Shown piece after piece: positions 28,288 through 36,714 of a stretch of 64,000 nucleotides of DNA. The position numbers and the translations under genes are program-made. This DNA comes from Serratia quinivorans. GTDB lineage: Bacteria; Pseudomonadota; Gammaproteobacteria; Enterobacterales; Enterobacteriaceae. Numbering within the stretch: position 1 is the first letter of the stretch; the number at the start of each line of letters is the position of its first letter. Below the pieces are notes generated by a model that was not told the DNA's origin, searched no databases, and saw nothing but the letters and a program-made list of their open reading frames with translations. The stretch spans positions 124,001 through 188,000 of the forward strand of contig NZ_CAMKGL010000003.1 of the NCBI RefSeq assembly GCF_946227985.1, written 5' to 3'.

Positions 28288-28445
28288 ATACCTAAACGGC
28301 TTAAGTGCCGATAAATGCGAGGGCAGAGCCCTGCAATATGCCGCCACAGTGGGCCGCGGCAACAACAAAAACGCCCCAAATGCTATTGTTGGCGGTTTCG
28401 CCGACCGACACCAACCCCAATACTCTGAAGTGTGGATACCGTCTT

Positions 28446-30281
28446 ATGGAGCAAAACCCGCAGTCACAGCTAAAGCTACTTGTCACCCGTGGTAAGGAGC
28501 AAGGCTATCTGACCTATGCTGAGGTCAATGACCATCTGCCGGAAGATATCGTCGACTCCGACCAGATCGAAGACATCATCCAGATGATTAACGACATGGG
28601 CATCCAGGTGCTGGAAGAAGCACCGGACGCCGATGACCTGATGCTGGCCGAGAACACCACCGACACCGATGATGATGCGGCGGAAGCGGCTGCTCAAGTG
28701 TTGTCCAGCGTTGAGTCTGAAATTGGCCGTACCACCGACCCGGTGCGCATGTACATGCGTGAAATGGGGACCGTTGAACTGCTGACGCGCGAAGGCGAAA
28801 TCGACATCGCCAAACGCATTGAAGACGGCATCAACCAGGTTCAGTGCTCGGTTGCCGAGTACCCGGAAGCCATTACCTATTTGCTGGAGCAGTACGATCG
28901 CGTCGAAGCAGGCGAAGCTCGCCTGTCCGATCTGATCACCGGCTTCGTCGATCCTAACGCGGAAGAAGACATCGCTCCTACCGCAACGCACGTCGGTTCT
29001 GAGCTGTCGACCGAAGAGCAAAAAGATGACGAAGAAGACGACGACGAAGACGAAGAAGAAGATGACAACAGCATCGATCCAGAGCTGGCTCGTCAGAAAT
29101 TCGCCGATCTGCGCGATCAGTATGAAGCAACTCGTGTAGTCATCAAAAAGAACGGCCGCAGCCACGCCAGCGCAGCAGAAGAAATTCTGAAGCTGTCTGA
29201 AGTGTTCAAGCAGTTCCGCCTGGTGCCAAAACAGTTCGACTTCCTGGTCAACAGCATGCGCATCATGATGGATCGCGTTCGCACTCAAGAACGTATCATC
29301 ATGAAGCTGTGCGTTGAGCAGTGCAAAATGCCGAAGAAAAACTTCGTTACCCTGTTCTCCAGCAACGAAACCAGTGATACCTGGTTCGCCGCAGCGCTGG
29401 CAATGGCCAAGCCATGGTCAGAAAAGCTGAAAGACGTTGCGGATGACGTGCAGCGCAGCCTGCAGAAACTGCGTCAGATTGAAGAAGAGACCGGCCTGAC
29501 CATCGAGCAGGTGAAGGACATTAACCGTCGCATGTCTATCGGTGAAGCGAAAGCCCGCCGTGCGAAGAAAGAGATGGTTGAAGCCAACTTGCGTCTGGTT
29601 ATTTCTATCGCCAAGAAATACACCAACCGCGGTCTGCAGTTCCTGGATCTGATCCAGGAAGGCAACATCGGTTTGATGAAAGCGGTAGACAAGTTTGAAT
29701 ACCGTCGTGGTTATAAGTTCTCAACTTACGCCACCTGGTGGATCCGTCAGGCTATCACCCGCTCTATCGCCGACCAGGCGCGTACCATCCGTATTCCGGT
29801 GCATATGATTGAGACCATCAACAAACTCAACCGTATTTCGCGCCAGATGCTGCAAGAGATGGGCCGCGAGCCGACGCCGGAAGAGCTGGCTGAACGCATG
29901 CTGATGCCGGAAGACAAAATCCGCAAAGTGCTGAAGATCGCCAAAGAGCCGATCTCCATGGAAACGCCGATCGGTGATGATGAAGATTCACATCTGGGCG
30001 ATTTCATCGAGGATACCACCCTCGAGCTGCCGCTGGATTCTGCTACTTCGGAGAGCCTGCGCTCTGCCACGCACGACGTTCTGGCCGGCCTAACCGCCCG
30101 TGAAGCGAAAGTGCTACGTATGCGTTTCGGTATCGATATGAACACTGACCACACGCTGGAAGAAGTGGGCAAACAGTTCGACGTAACCCGTGAGCGTATT
30201 CGTCAGATCGAAGCCAAAGCGCTGCGTAAACTGCGTCACCCAAGCCGTTCCGAAGTGCTGCGTAGCTTCCTGGACGACTAA
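28446..30281 (+). CDS. rpoD: RNA polymerase sigma-70 factor
   Basis: Primary sigma factor. 611 residues from [10 protein letters not shown] (E. coli 613). Region 1.1 is N-terminal. A very acidic stretch, [14 protein letters not shown], lies near 190-205 within the non-conserved region. Region 2 has the core-binding and -10 elements ([38 protein letters not shown]), and the region 4.2 helix-turn-helix is [20 protein letters not shown] near the end. An in-frame upstream extension of 47 codons is not conserved and is rejected. Last gene of the operon, 158 bp after dnaG. Confidence 0.98.
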   Translation: MEQNPQSQLKLLVTRGKEQGYLTYAEVNDHLPEDIVDSDQIEDIIQMINDMGIQVLEEAPDADDLMLAENTTDTDDDAAEAAAQVLSSVESEIGRTTDPVRMYMREMGTVELLTREGEIDIAKRIEDGINQVQCSVAEYPEAITYLLEQYDRVEAGEARLSDLITGFVDPNAEEDIAPTATHVGSELSTEEQKDDEEDDDEDEEEDDNSIDPELARQKFADLRDQYEATRVVIKKNGRSHASAAEEILKLSEVFKQFRLVPKQFDFLVNSMRIMMDRVRTQERIIMKLCVEQCKMPKKNFVTLFSSNETSDTWFAAALAMAKPWSEKLKDVADDVQRSLQKLRQIEEETGLTIEQVKDINRRMSIGEAKARRAKKEMVEANLRLVISIAKKYTNRGLQFLDLIQEGNIGLMKAVDKFEYRRGYKFSTYATWWIRQAITRSIADQARTIRIPVHMIETINKLNRISRQMLQEMGREPTPEELAERMLMPEDKIRKVLKIAKEPISMETPIGDDEDSHLGDFIEDTTLELPLDSATSESLRSATHDVLAGLTAREAKVLRMRFGIDMNTDHTLEEVGKQFDVTRERIRQIEAKALRKLRHPSRSEVLRSFLDD

Positions 30282-30320
30282 GGTTTGGTTCGATTGATCG
30301 AACTTTAAGCTTCGACAATA

Positions 30321-30351
30321 AACGGCTTCTTTAACAGGAAGCCGTTTTTTT
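30321..30351 (+). terminator. Terminator of the rpsU-dnaG-rpoD operon
   Basis: AACGGCTTC/GAAGCCGTT stem with an 8-nt loop and a T-run, about 40 bp after the rpoD stop. Confidence 0.9.
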
Positions 30352-30504
30352 ATGCCTCAAAACACCAGTAACCACACAATAAAAATGTCTTGAGCAGCGG
30401 TCAAAAAAACACCATATTAATAGCGTTTTACGGTTTCCGTTAAAACACGAGGTAATTGTCTTAAGAACATGACTGAGAGATATCAAATAAAAGGAATGAT
30501 TTTG

Positions 30505-30660
30505 ATGAATGATAAATGGGAATTTTATCAAGACAATCGCAATGAATGGCGTTGGCGCCGGACTGCGCCTAACGGTAAGATTGTCGGCGCATCTACGGAG
30601 GGTTATAAGAACCGTTCCGATTGCATGACCAATGCCAAACGTAACGGCTATCCAGGGTAG
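30505..30660 (+). CDS. Small DUF1508 (UPF0339/YegP-like) protein
   Basis: 51 residues from the ATG at 30505, with AAGGA nine bases upstream; an in-frame ATG at 30496 is too close to that site. The sequence MNDKWEFYQDNRNEWRWRRT followed by APNGKIVGASTEGYKNRSDC is one DUF1508 unit (pattern WEFYxDxxGEWRWRxxAxNGxIVxxSxEGYxxxxDC), normally present twice in YegP. The role is unknown; single-unit versions are common small proteins. It lies alone between rpoD and mug, where E. coli K-12 has no such gene. Confidence 0.82.
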   Translation: MNDKWEFYQDNRNEWRWRRTAPNGKIVGASTEGYKNRSDCMTNAKRNGYPG

Positions 30661-30779
30661 TCGCTGATCTATTAGTTTGGTTTGAATTAAGTCAGTATAA
30701 GCTGCTCGCGGCAAATGCCGGGTGCAGCTCTTTGACAGACCCCACAGCCTTATTATCGATCTCACGTCCTCAATAAAAA

Positions 30780-31268
30780 TTATTTCAATGCCAGGAACAG
30801 CTCGCGATAGCTCTCCGTAAGCTGCTCCAGCGTGGCACGGTTCAATCCACTGGGGTTCGGCAATACCCATACTTGGGTTTTACCGATCGTCATTTCCTGA
30901 CGTCCCCAGGACGCATTACGCACTCCAAAAGCACTGCTAAACGCCTGCTTACCCAAAATCGCCAGCGCACGCGGCTGGTAACGCAGAATTTTTTCCTTTA
31001 ACGCCCCTCCGCCGCTGAGCAGCTCCTCACGCGTCACCTCACTGGCCGCCACCGTGGGCCGCGCCACCAACGCAGTGATGCCACAACCGGTATCCCGCAG
31101 CTGTTGCCACTGCTCAGGCGCTAACTGCGTATCGGTAAAACCGGCCTGATGCACTACCTTCCAGAAGCGGTTACTGCCATTAGCAAAGGGGTAGCCTTGG
31201 TGGGCCGAGGACAGGCCAGGGTTGATGCCGCAAAACACGACCCGCAGGTTGGGTGCCAGGAGTTCCAT
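30780..31268 (-). CDS. mug: G/U mismatch-specific DNA glycosylase
   Basis: Removes uracil and ethenocytosine opposite guanine. 162 residues from [10 protein letters not shown], comparable to 168 in E. coli; it lacks the short C-terminal extension. The catalytic GINPGLSS loop (Asn in position) is near residues 14-21, and the wedge motif NPSGLNR is near the C-terminus (about 140-146). A longer N-terminus to 31325 is open but not conserved. It lies between rpoD and the tRNA-Ile2 gene, as in E. coli. Confidence 0.95.
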   Translation of the reverse strand: MELLAPNLRVVFCGINPGLSSAHQGYPFANGSNRFWKVVHQAGFTDTQLAPEQWQQLRDTGCGITALVARPTVAASEVTREELLSGGGALKEKILRYQPRALAILGKQAFSSAFGVRNASWGRQEMTIGKTQVWVLPNPSGLNRATLEQLTESYRELFLALK

Positions 31269-31399
31269 AGGTTTCGAGAGTCCATTAAAGGGATTTACAG
31301 CGGTTATCGCAAAATCCGCCAGCAATTACAACAGGCTAGAACTGCGCAGAAAAGCAACATACAGATGGTTAACAGTAGACCTGCGCCGGAGGATTACCG

Positions 31400-31405
31400 T
31401 ATAAT
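31400..31405 (+). promoter_or_regulatory. -10 element of the tRNA-Ile2 gene
   Basis: TATAAT at 31400-31405, 10 bp before the mature tRNA 5' end, followed by a GC-rich discriminator (CTCGCCGC) as in stringently controlled stable-RNA promoters. The only -35 candidate is weak (TAGACC at about 31376). Confidence 0.65.
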
Positions 31406-31415
31406 CTCGCCGCTT

Positions 31416-31492
31416 GGCCCCTTAGCTCAGTTGGTTAGAGCACGCGACTCATAATCGCTTGGTCACTGGTTCAAGTCCAGTAGGGGCCACCA
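31416..31492 (+). tRNA. ileX: tRNA-Ile2 (anticodon CAU, lysidine-modified)
   Basis: 77-nt cloverleaf with encoded CCA. The acceptor stem GGCCCCT pairs with AGGGGCC, the D-arm is AGCTCAGTTGGTTAGAGC, the anticodon loop is CTCATAA (CAU), and the T-loop is TTCAAGT. The body is nearly that of E. coli ileX, which lies in the same place beside mug. The CAU anticodon with this body marks the tRNA whose C34 is changed to lysidine by TilS to read AUA, not methionine tRNA. Confidence 0.95.
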
Positions 31493-31518
31493 AATTTCTG
31501 CTGATATAACAGCACATT

Positions 31519-31546
31519 AAGCCACTTCCTCAGAAGTGGCTTTTTT
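31519..31546 (+). terminator. Terminator of the tRNA-Ile2 gene
   Basis: AAGCCACTTC, loop CTCA, GAAGTGGCTT and a T-run, 27 bp after the tRNA. Confidence 0.92.
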
Positions 31547-31680
31547 GTTTTTTGCCCGTAATGGCGACAAAATGGCGGCGTTCGCACTTTTCGGTGCCTT
31601 AGGATACGATCCAGTAGTCAAATTCAACATACCGCTACATAATTTGTCCTGACAAGGATTCTATTTTTCCAGGAGGGATC

Positions 31681-32178
31681 ATGACAACCTGCATTCAATG
31701 CAACAACCAAGCACTGCAAGACAGTGATTTTTGTGCGAATTGCGAGAGCAAAGAATTTAAGAAAATCCGTGGCTGGCTTTTTGTCCCGGCATTCGGGTTA
31801 CTCATTAGCATCATTGTTAATATTGTCGCGCTCACCAATACGCTCAAGATAGCACTTAACAATTACGATGTTCTGCAAGCAGCGCTCAAAGGGATTTTGT
31901 TTTTCGAACTATTCAGCTTTATCGGGCTGTTTCTATTGTCTGTCTATACCAGCAGCCTCTTCTTCCGTAAAAAACGCCAACTACCGAGGTCCTATATTGG
32001 TCTGCTGCTGGCTAATATTCTTTTCTTGGCGATCGATCTTTACCTCGGCAATCGCTATCTGGACGTTGTACTAAATTATGAAGAGTCCCGTTCATTGATC
32101 CGAAGTATTATCGGAGCCTGCATCTGGATACCTTATTTCTGCGTCTCAGTACGAGTTAAACGCACTTTTGTGCACTGA
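31681..32178 (+). CDS. DUF2569-type membrane protein with N-terminal zinc ribbon
   Basis: 165 residues. The N-terminus has CIQCNNQALQDSDFCANC, a Cys4 zinc-ribbon (Cys4, Cys7, Cys18, Cys21), followed by KKIRGWLFVPAFGLLIS, the start typical of DUF2569 membrane proteins. Four hydrophobic helices follow (about 31-50, 70-92, 104-123, 137-155). GGAGG precedes the ATG. No function is known for the family. It is the first gene of the accessory block after the tRNA and has no visible operon partner. Confidence 0.75.
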   Translation: MTTCIQCNNQALQDSDFCANCESKEFKKIRGWLFVPAFGLLISIIVNIVALTNTLKIALNNYDVLQAALKGILFFELFSFIGLFLLSVYTSSLFFRKKRQLPRSYIGLLLANILFLAIDLYLGNRYLDVVLNYEESRSLIRSIIGACIWIPYFCVSVRVKRTFVH

Positions 32179-32190
32179 GTCAAAATATTG

Positions 32191-32349
32191 ACGCCAACCC
32201 AACATGAGGCCTTTATGCTTCAATAATCCACGGACGGCGCCTTTACCGCCTTAGCCGATATCGCCAATCTTGATTCCCAGCGCCTGCATAGGGCGCTGGG
32301 TTTTAGCGAAACGGAGCGAGTGGTATTTTATCGAAAAACACTCGCTTAA
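32191..32349 (+). pseudogene. Remnant of an AAC(6')-Ic-type aminoglycoside acetyltransferase gene
   Basis: One reading frame gives AFMLQ, a stop (TAA at 32224-32226), STDGAFTALA and then DIANLDSQRLHRALGF followed by SETERVVFYRKTLA and a stop at 32347. The last 31 residues match the C-terminus of the Serratia aminoglycoside 6'-N-acetyltransferase AAC(6')-Ic as I remember it (GNAT family, LHxALGFxETERVVFYRKTL). The front part resembles its TAFMARGLDGAFVAFA region. About 60 residues between them, including the acetyl-CoA-binding segment, and the first 40 or so residues are gone. No functional protein can be made. The CCCAGCGCC/GGGCGCTGGG repeat at 32273-32300 is coding-derived and may act as a hairpin. 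Confidence 0.75.
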
Positions 32350-33066
32350 TCAGACACCACCGTTCTGCCGCTGGTGCGCCAGCTGTTCGGCACGCAGCAG
32401 GATTTCCTGCAGGTCATCTTCGTCGATATCAAACAGTTCACCCTGCATTAGTGCCTCATGCAGATCGGCGCGGGTGATAGACACCGCATCAATCGGCAGA
32501 TTGGCTGGCTTGACCTCGGCTGTGGCCAGGGGGTGCGGGTAGCGTCGTCCGGCCAGGTTATTGAAGATAATCGCCAGCAGCGCCAATAACACCGAGTTAA
32601 GCAACACCGGGTACAGCACAAAGCTATAGCCCAATTGATGAATGCCCGGCCCACCGAGGATCGCAGTCAGTGCGACTGCGCCGCCGGGAGGATGCAGGCA
32701 ACGCAGTTTGAACATTAACCCAATCGCCAATGCCGCCGCCACCCCACAGGCCAGGCCGGGATCGGCTATCAGCAGGCTGGTGCTGACCCCCACCGCTGCG
32801 GCCGACATATTGCCACCGACAATGGACCATGGCTGCGCCAGCGGACTGTTCGGCACGCCAAACAGCAACACGGCGGAAGCTCCCATCGGCGCAATAAACC
32901 ACAGGTTCACTTCGCCCAGAACAAAATGGCTGATCCAGCCGGAAATCATCAGCCCCAACCCGGCGCCAACGCTAGAAAGAAATATCTCTTTTTTGCCTAC
33001 GGCCAAGGGGTGCGGCCACAAACGCGCACACCCTAGTTTCAAACTCTCTATCCACTGCTTCTTCAT
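32350..33066 (-). CDS. HPP-family membrane protein
   Basis: 238 residues from the ATG at 33066. Four to five transmembrane helices lie between about 30 and 170. The family signature HPPGGAVALTAI is near 128-139; it gives the HPP family its name and is thought to take part in anion (nitrite-type) transport in plants, though bacterial roles are unclear. After the membrane part a soluble tail of about 60 residues is acidic (FDIDEDDLQEILLRAEQLA), where other members have CBS domains. Its stop codon abuts the aac(6') remnant on the other strand. Confidence 0.82.
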   Translation of the reverse strand: MKKQWIESLKLGCARLWPHPLAVGKKEIFLSSVGAGLGLMISGWISHFVLGEVNLWFIAPMGASAVLLFGVPNSPLAQPWSIVGGNMSAAAVGVSTSLLIADPGLACGVAAALAIGLMFKLRCLHPPGGAVALTAILGGPGIHQLGYSFVLYPVLLNSVLLALLAIIFNNLAGRRYPHPLATAEVKPANLPIDAVSITRADLHEALMQGELFDIDEDDLQEILLRAEQLAHQRQNGGV

Positions 33067-33236
33067 GTTACTTCGCACTGCCAAAATCTACTTAATGGCA
33101 ACAAATATATCACAACGTCGGCAACCCTCGCCCGCAGCACGGCTACCGTTGAAATAACTTTCTGCTAACAGATTGATTTTTAGCCACTGCTCGTCAATTA
33201 TCAAAGTTCGCATCCCTTTGCCTTGAGGAAAACCCA

Positions 33237-33872
33237 ATGTCTCAGCCGATTGTCGAACTCTATACCGATGCCAACTTTTTCAGCCCCTATGCCATGTCGG
33301 CGTTTATTACCCTGACGGAGAAAGGCATTCCCTTCACCGTTAAACCGGTCGACTTGTCACAGGGGGAAAACAAAACGGCAACCTATGCAGCGCTGTCATT
33401 GACACGCAGAGTCCCTACGCTGGTGGTCGGTGAGTTTCAACTCTCGGAGTCCTCGGCCATTGATGAATATCTCGATGAGATCCATCCGGCCCATCCGGTG
33501 TATCCGCGCGACGTTAAACAACGCGCCAAGGCCCGGGAAGTCCAGGCGTGGCTACGCAGCGATCTGCAGGACCTTCGCGCCGAACGCTCGACCGAGGCCG
33601 TTTTCTGCCAGGGCAAGTTTCCCCCGCTGTCCGCCGCCGCACAGGCTGACGCCAACAAGCTGATCGCCGCCGTCGAAAAAATGCTGAGCCACGGCCAGGA
33701 TAATTTGTTCAGGGAATGGTGCATTGCCGATACCGATCTGGCATTGATGCTCAATCGGCTGGTGATACACGGTGATGCGGTGCCGGAAAACATTCGCCAC
33801 TATGCGCAGAAACAGTGGCAACGTCCTTCGGTACAGGCCTGGTTGGCACTGCCGGAGAAAATGCGCGGGTAA
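33237..33872 (+). CDS. yfcF: YfcF-type glutathione transferase
   Basis: 211 residues, the size of E. coli YfcF (214), a glutathione S-transferase with thiol/disulfide and peroxidase activity. The N-terminal thioredoxin-like domain (1 to about 80) has DANFFSPYAMSAFITL and the glutathione-binding cis-Pro and SES segment RVPTLVVGEFQLSESSAI. The C-terminal half is the all-helical GST domain. It is monocistronic and ends at a hairpin shared with the convergent permease gene. In E. coli yfcF lies elsewhere. Confidence 0.88.
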   Translation: MSQPIVELYTDANFFSPYAMSAFITLTEKGIPFTVKPVDLSQGENKTATYAALSLTRRVPTLVVGEFQLSESSAIDEYLDEIHPAHPVYPRDVKQRAKAREVQAWLRSDLQDLRAERSTEAVFCQGKFPPLSAAAQADANKLIAAVEKMLSHGQDNLFREWCIADTDLALMLNRLVIHGDAVPENIRHYAQKQWQRPSVQAWLALPEKMRG

Positions 33873-33878
33873 AAAAAC

Positions 33879-33898
33879 CGGCGGCCACGACGCCGCCG
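33879..33898. terminator. Hairpin between yfcF and the permease gene
   Basis: CGGCGGC, loop, GCCGCCG just after the yfcF stop, between convergent genes. The minus-strand side has a T-run (from AAAAAAA). Confidence 0.7.
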
Positions 33899-33943
33899 TT
33901 CTCAATTATCGAGAAACAACATCACTTCTTGAGGGAAGGCAAT

Positions 33944-35188
33944 TCACCATCCAGAGGGCAGATAGCCAAACAGCGACGCAATGGCATACACCGCGCTGCC
34001 CAGGTACAGCAATATGATGCTTACCTGCAACAGCGGGTGAGTGATCCAGCTGCACTGCCAGCGTGGCGTCTGGTCACCGTGCTTGCGCGCTCCGCGCAGG
34101 ATCAGCATCGGCATAATCGACAGGATCACCCCGCTGAATACCCCGGCGAAATAGAGTGCATTAACGAATGACACCAGCCCGCTGTAAGCCAGCACGAAGG
34201 GGGGCACCACCACCAGCATCAATACGCCGAAACGGCGCAGCGGCTGCTCGTCATTACCCAGTCTGAACTGGTCGAAAATATTGGTCAGGAAGCTGCCGCC
34301 CAGCCCCCAATAAGAAGTCAGCATCGCGCACAGGGCAAAAATGTTGGCGGAGAAGAACGCCCATTGCCCCAAGGCCTGGCCCCAAGAGATGGTCGCCACG
34401 TCAGAAATGCCATTCAGCCCGCTGAGCGCAATGACCGACATCGGTACCGCCGCCAGCAACACAAAGGTCACCGCCATACCGACCATAATCGCCTTGGGCA
34501 GCTGCTCCGGTTTGTCCGAGAAACCACGCGCCATTTCCGGCACGATATATTGTGCCGAGAAGCAGAACACCACCACGTTGAAGACCGGCACCATAAAGCG
34601 CCAGTCACCGTCCAGCAGGTTGCGCATCTGGCTGGTATCTTTTAGCAGTGTGGCCGCCACCAATGCGGTCAGCATCACTACCATGCCGATACTGATAAAC
34701 TTTTCGCCGCGGCCAATCGCCTTCAGCCCCAGGTACAACACCCCCGCCGCCGGTACGAAAAACAGCAGGCTACCGATCGCCGGTGAGATACCAAACAGGG
34801 ATTGCAGCAGTTTGCCGCTGCCGGTCATATAGGCGGTCAGCGCCCCGACGCTGTTAACGCAAACCGAGGCAAACATCAGCCAGGCACCGATACTGCCGAC
34901 ATAACGTTTCGCCAGCCCGCTTAATTGCAGGTGAGCGCGGGTGCGCAAAGTGGATTCGGCAACATACAGCATGGTGATGGTCGTCAGGCTACCGACCAGT
35001 ACCAGCCAGAACAACAAGGGTAAAAAACCGGCCTTGCTTGAGGCATAGGCGATAGACAGCACACCGGCACCAATGTTGGTGCCGACAATCATCGCCACAC
35101 CTTCGAGGAAACTCAGTGATTTGGTGGGTGCAGGTGCTCGCACCCCGGCGGCAAACGCCGGAGAAATAGAGGTATTTTCAGCAGACAT
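33944..35188 (-). CDS. Amino acid permease of the aromatic/HAAAP type, linked to GABA-catabolism genes
   Basis: 414 residues with about 11 transmembrane helices. The N-terminal SFLEGVAMIVGTNIGAGVLSIAYASSKAGF is the family signature of hydroxy/aromatic amino acid permeases (TyrP/Mtr/TnaB/SdaC group). The gene follows the gabD-like and puuE-like genes on the same strand after 58 bp, so it is probably the last gene of their operon and imports the substrate, perhaps GABA or a related omega-amino acid. This is unusual, as GabP and PuuP belong to the APC family proper. Substrate is inferred from context only. Confidence 0.8.
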   Translation of the reverse strand: MSAENTSISPAFAAGVRAPAPTKSLSFLEGVAMIVGTNIGAGVLSIAYASSKAGFLPLLFWLVLVGSLTTITMLYVAESTLRTRAHLQLSGLAKRYVGSIGAWLMFASVCVNSVGALTAYMTGSGKLLQSLFGISPAIGSLLFFVPAAGVLYLGLKAIGRGEKFISIGMVVMLTALVAATLLKDTSQMRNLLDGDWRFMVPVFNVVVFCFSAQYIVPEMARGFSDKPEQLPKAIMVGMAVTFVLLAAVPMSVIALSGLNGISDVATISWGQALGQWAFFSANIFALCAMLTSYWGLGGSFLTNIFDQFRLGNDEQPLRRFGVLMLVVVPPFVLAYSGLVSFVNALYFAGVFSGVILSIMPMLILRGARKHGDQTPRWQCSWITHPLLQVSIILLYLGSAVYAIASLFGYLPSGW

Positions 35189-35246
35189 ACAGCATCCTTT
35201 GTCCCCCGGCGGCCCAGGCCACCGGGATCGGTTAATTTCCCGGTGG

Positions 35247-36701
35247 TTAACAGCTCACGTCGATACACAGGTATTTCAACTCCAGATATTCTTCAATCCC
35301 GTAACGCGATCCTTCACGTCCGAGTCCTGACTGCTTCACGCCGCCAAAGGGGGCGACTTCATTGGAAATCAGTCCGGTATTGATGCCGACCATGCCGTAC
35401 TCCAGCGCTTCCGGCACACGCCACTGGCGCGAGGCGTTCTGCGTAAACAGATAGGCAGCCAGGCCGAATTCAGTATCGTTGGCCATGGCGATGGCTTCCG
35501 CCTCATCATGGAAACGGAACAGCGGCGCTACCGGGCCAAAGGTTTCTTCTTTGGCGAAACGCATTTTCTGCGTCACGCCGGTCACGACCGTGGGCTGGAA
35601 GAAGGTACGTCCCAGCGAGTGTGGCTGACCGCCAATAGCAATCTGCGCCCCTTTGATCAATGCATCGTCGATATGGCTCTGCACTTTTTCCACCGCGTCC
35701 TGGTCGATCAGCGGCCCCTGAGTGGTGCCCTCTTTGCTGCCGTCACCGACTTTAAGCTGCTCGACCGCTGCCACCAGTTTGTCCACCAGTCGGTCATAGA
35801 TACCGTCTTGCACGTAGATCCGATTGGCACAGACGCAGGTCTGGCCGCTGTTGCGGAATTTGGAGGCCATAATGCCTGCTACCGCCGCGTCCAGGTTGGC
35901 GTCATCGAAGACGATCACCGGCGCATTGCCGCCCAGTTCCAGCGACAGTTTTTTGATGGTTGGCGCGCACTGCGCCATCAGTATCCGGCCGACCTCGGTC
36001 GAACCGGTAAAGCTCAACTTGCGCACCACCGGGCTATCACACAGCACCTTGCCCACCTGAGCGGCATCACCGGTGACAATCTGCAATACGCCCGCCGGAA
36101 TGCCGGCATCCTGCGCCAGCTTGCCTAACGCCAGCGCGGTCAGCGGCGTTTGTTCGGCCGGTTTAACGATAATCGCGCAGCCGGCTGCCAGCGCCGGTGC
36201 GACCTTGCGGGTGATCATCGCCGCCGGGAAGTTCCAGGGGGTGATCGCCGCACACACGCCAATCGGTTGCTTGACCACTACCAGGCGCTGTGAGGCCAGT
36301 GGCGCCTGCAATACCGCACCGTCAACCCGTTTGGCCTCTTCGGCAAACCAGGTGATAAACGAAGCGGCATAGGCCACTTCACCACGCGCTTCCGCCAATG
36401 ACTTGCCCTGTTCTGCGGTCATCAACTGCGCCAAATCTTCCTGCGCCGCCATTATCTTATCGGCCCAGGCCAACAGCAGTGCGGAACGTTGTTTGGCGGT
36501 CAGTTGCTTCCAGCCTTGCTGCGCCACCTGCGCCGCATTGATCGCCTGTTGGGTTTCTTCGCCGCTGACCAGCGGAATACTGGCCAGTTCGACGCCGGTC
36601 GCCGGGTTGATCACCGCTTCACGCTTGCCGCTCAGCGCATCGCACCACTCACCGTTAATCAGACACTGGCTGCGCAGCAGCTCGGGATTATTCAATTTCA
36701 T
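35247..36701 (-). CDS. gabD: Succinate-semialdehyde dehydrogenase (GabD-like)
   Basis: Oxidises succinate semialdehyde to succinate with NAD(P)+, the second step of GABA breakdown. 484 residues from the ATG at 36701, which has AAGGAG nine bases upstream; a GTG two codons earlier is too close to it. The aldehyde-dehydrogenase catalytic Glu255 is in LSLELGGNAP and Cys289 in NSGQTCVCANR, with FTGSTEVG as the cofactor loop. The vicinal Cys289/Cys291 pair is typical of GabD. It lies 13 bp after the transaminase gene. GabD, YneI-like and other dehydrogenases are hard to separate by eye. Confidence 0.9.
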   Translation of the reverse strand: MKLNNPELLRSQCLINGEWCDALSGKREAVINPATGVELASIPLVSGEETQQAINAAQVAQQGWKQLTAKQRSALLLAWADKIMAAQEDLAQLMTAEQGKSLAEARGEVAYAASFITWFAEEAKRVDGAVLQAPLASQRLVVVKQPIGVCAAITPWNFPAAMITRKVAPALAAGCAIIVKPAEQTPLTALALGKLAQDAGIPAGVLQIVTGDAAQVGKVLCDSPVVRKLSFTGSTEVGRILMAQCAPTIKKLSLELGGNAPVIVFDDANLDAAVAGIMASKFRNSGQTCVCANRIYVQDGIYDRLVDKLVAAVEQLKVGDGSKEGTTQGPLIDQDAVEKVQSHIDDALIKGAQIAIGGQPHSLGRTFFQPTVVTGVTQKMRFAKEETFGPVAPLFRFHDEAEAIAMANDTEFGLAAYLFTQNASRQWRVPEALEYGMVGINTGLISNEVAPFGGVKQSGLGREGSRYGIEEYLELKYLCIDVSC

Positions 36702-36714
36702 TGCCACGCACTCC

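Noticed and set aside
28305-28445. 47-codon N-terminal extension of rpoD
   Set aside because: The conserved sigma-70 start [10 protein letters not shown] is at 28446; the extension is not conserved and overlaps the intercistronic region.
31416-31492. Elongator methionine tRNA reading of the CAU-anticodon gene
   Set aside because: The body, notably the GGCCCCT acceptor stem, and the location beside mug match ileX, the lysidine-dependent isoleucine tRNA.
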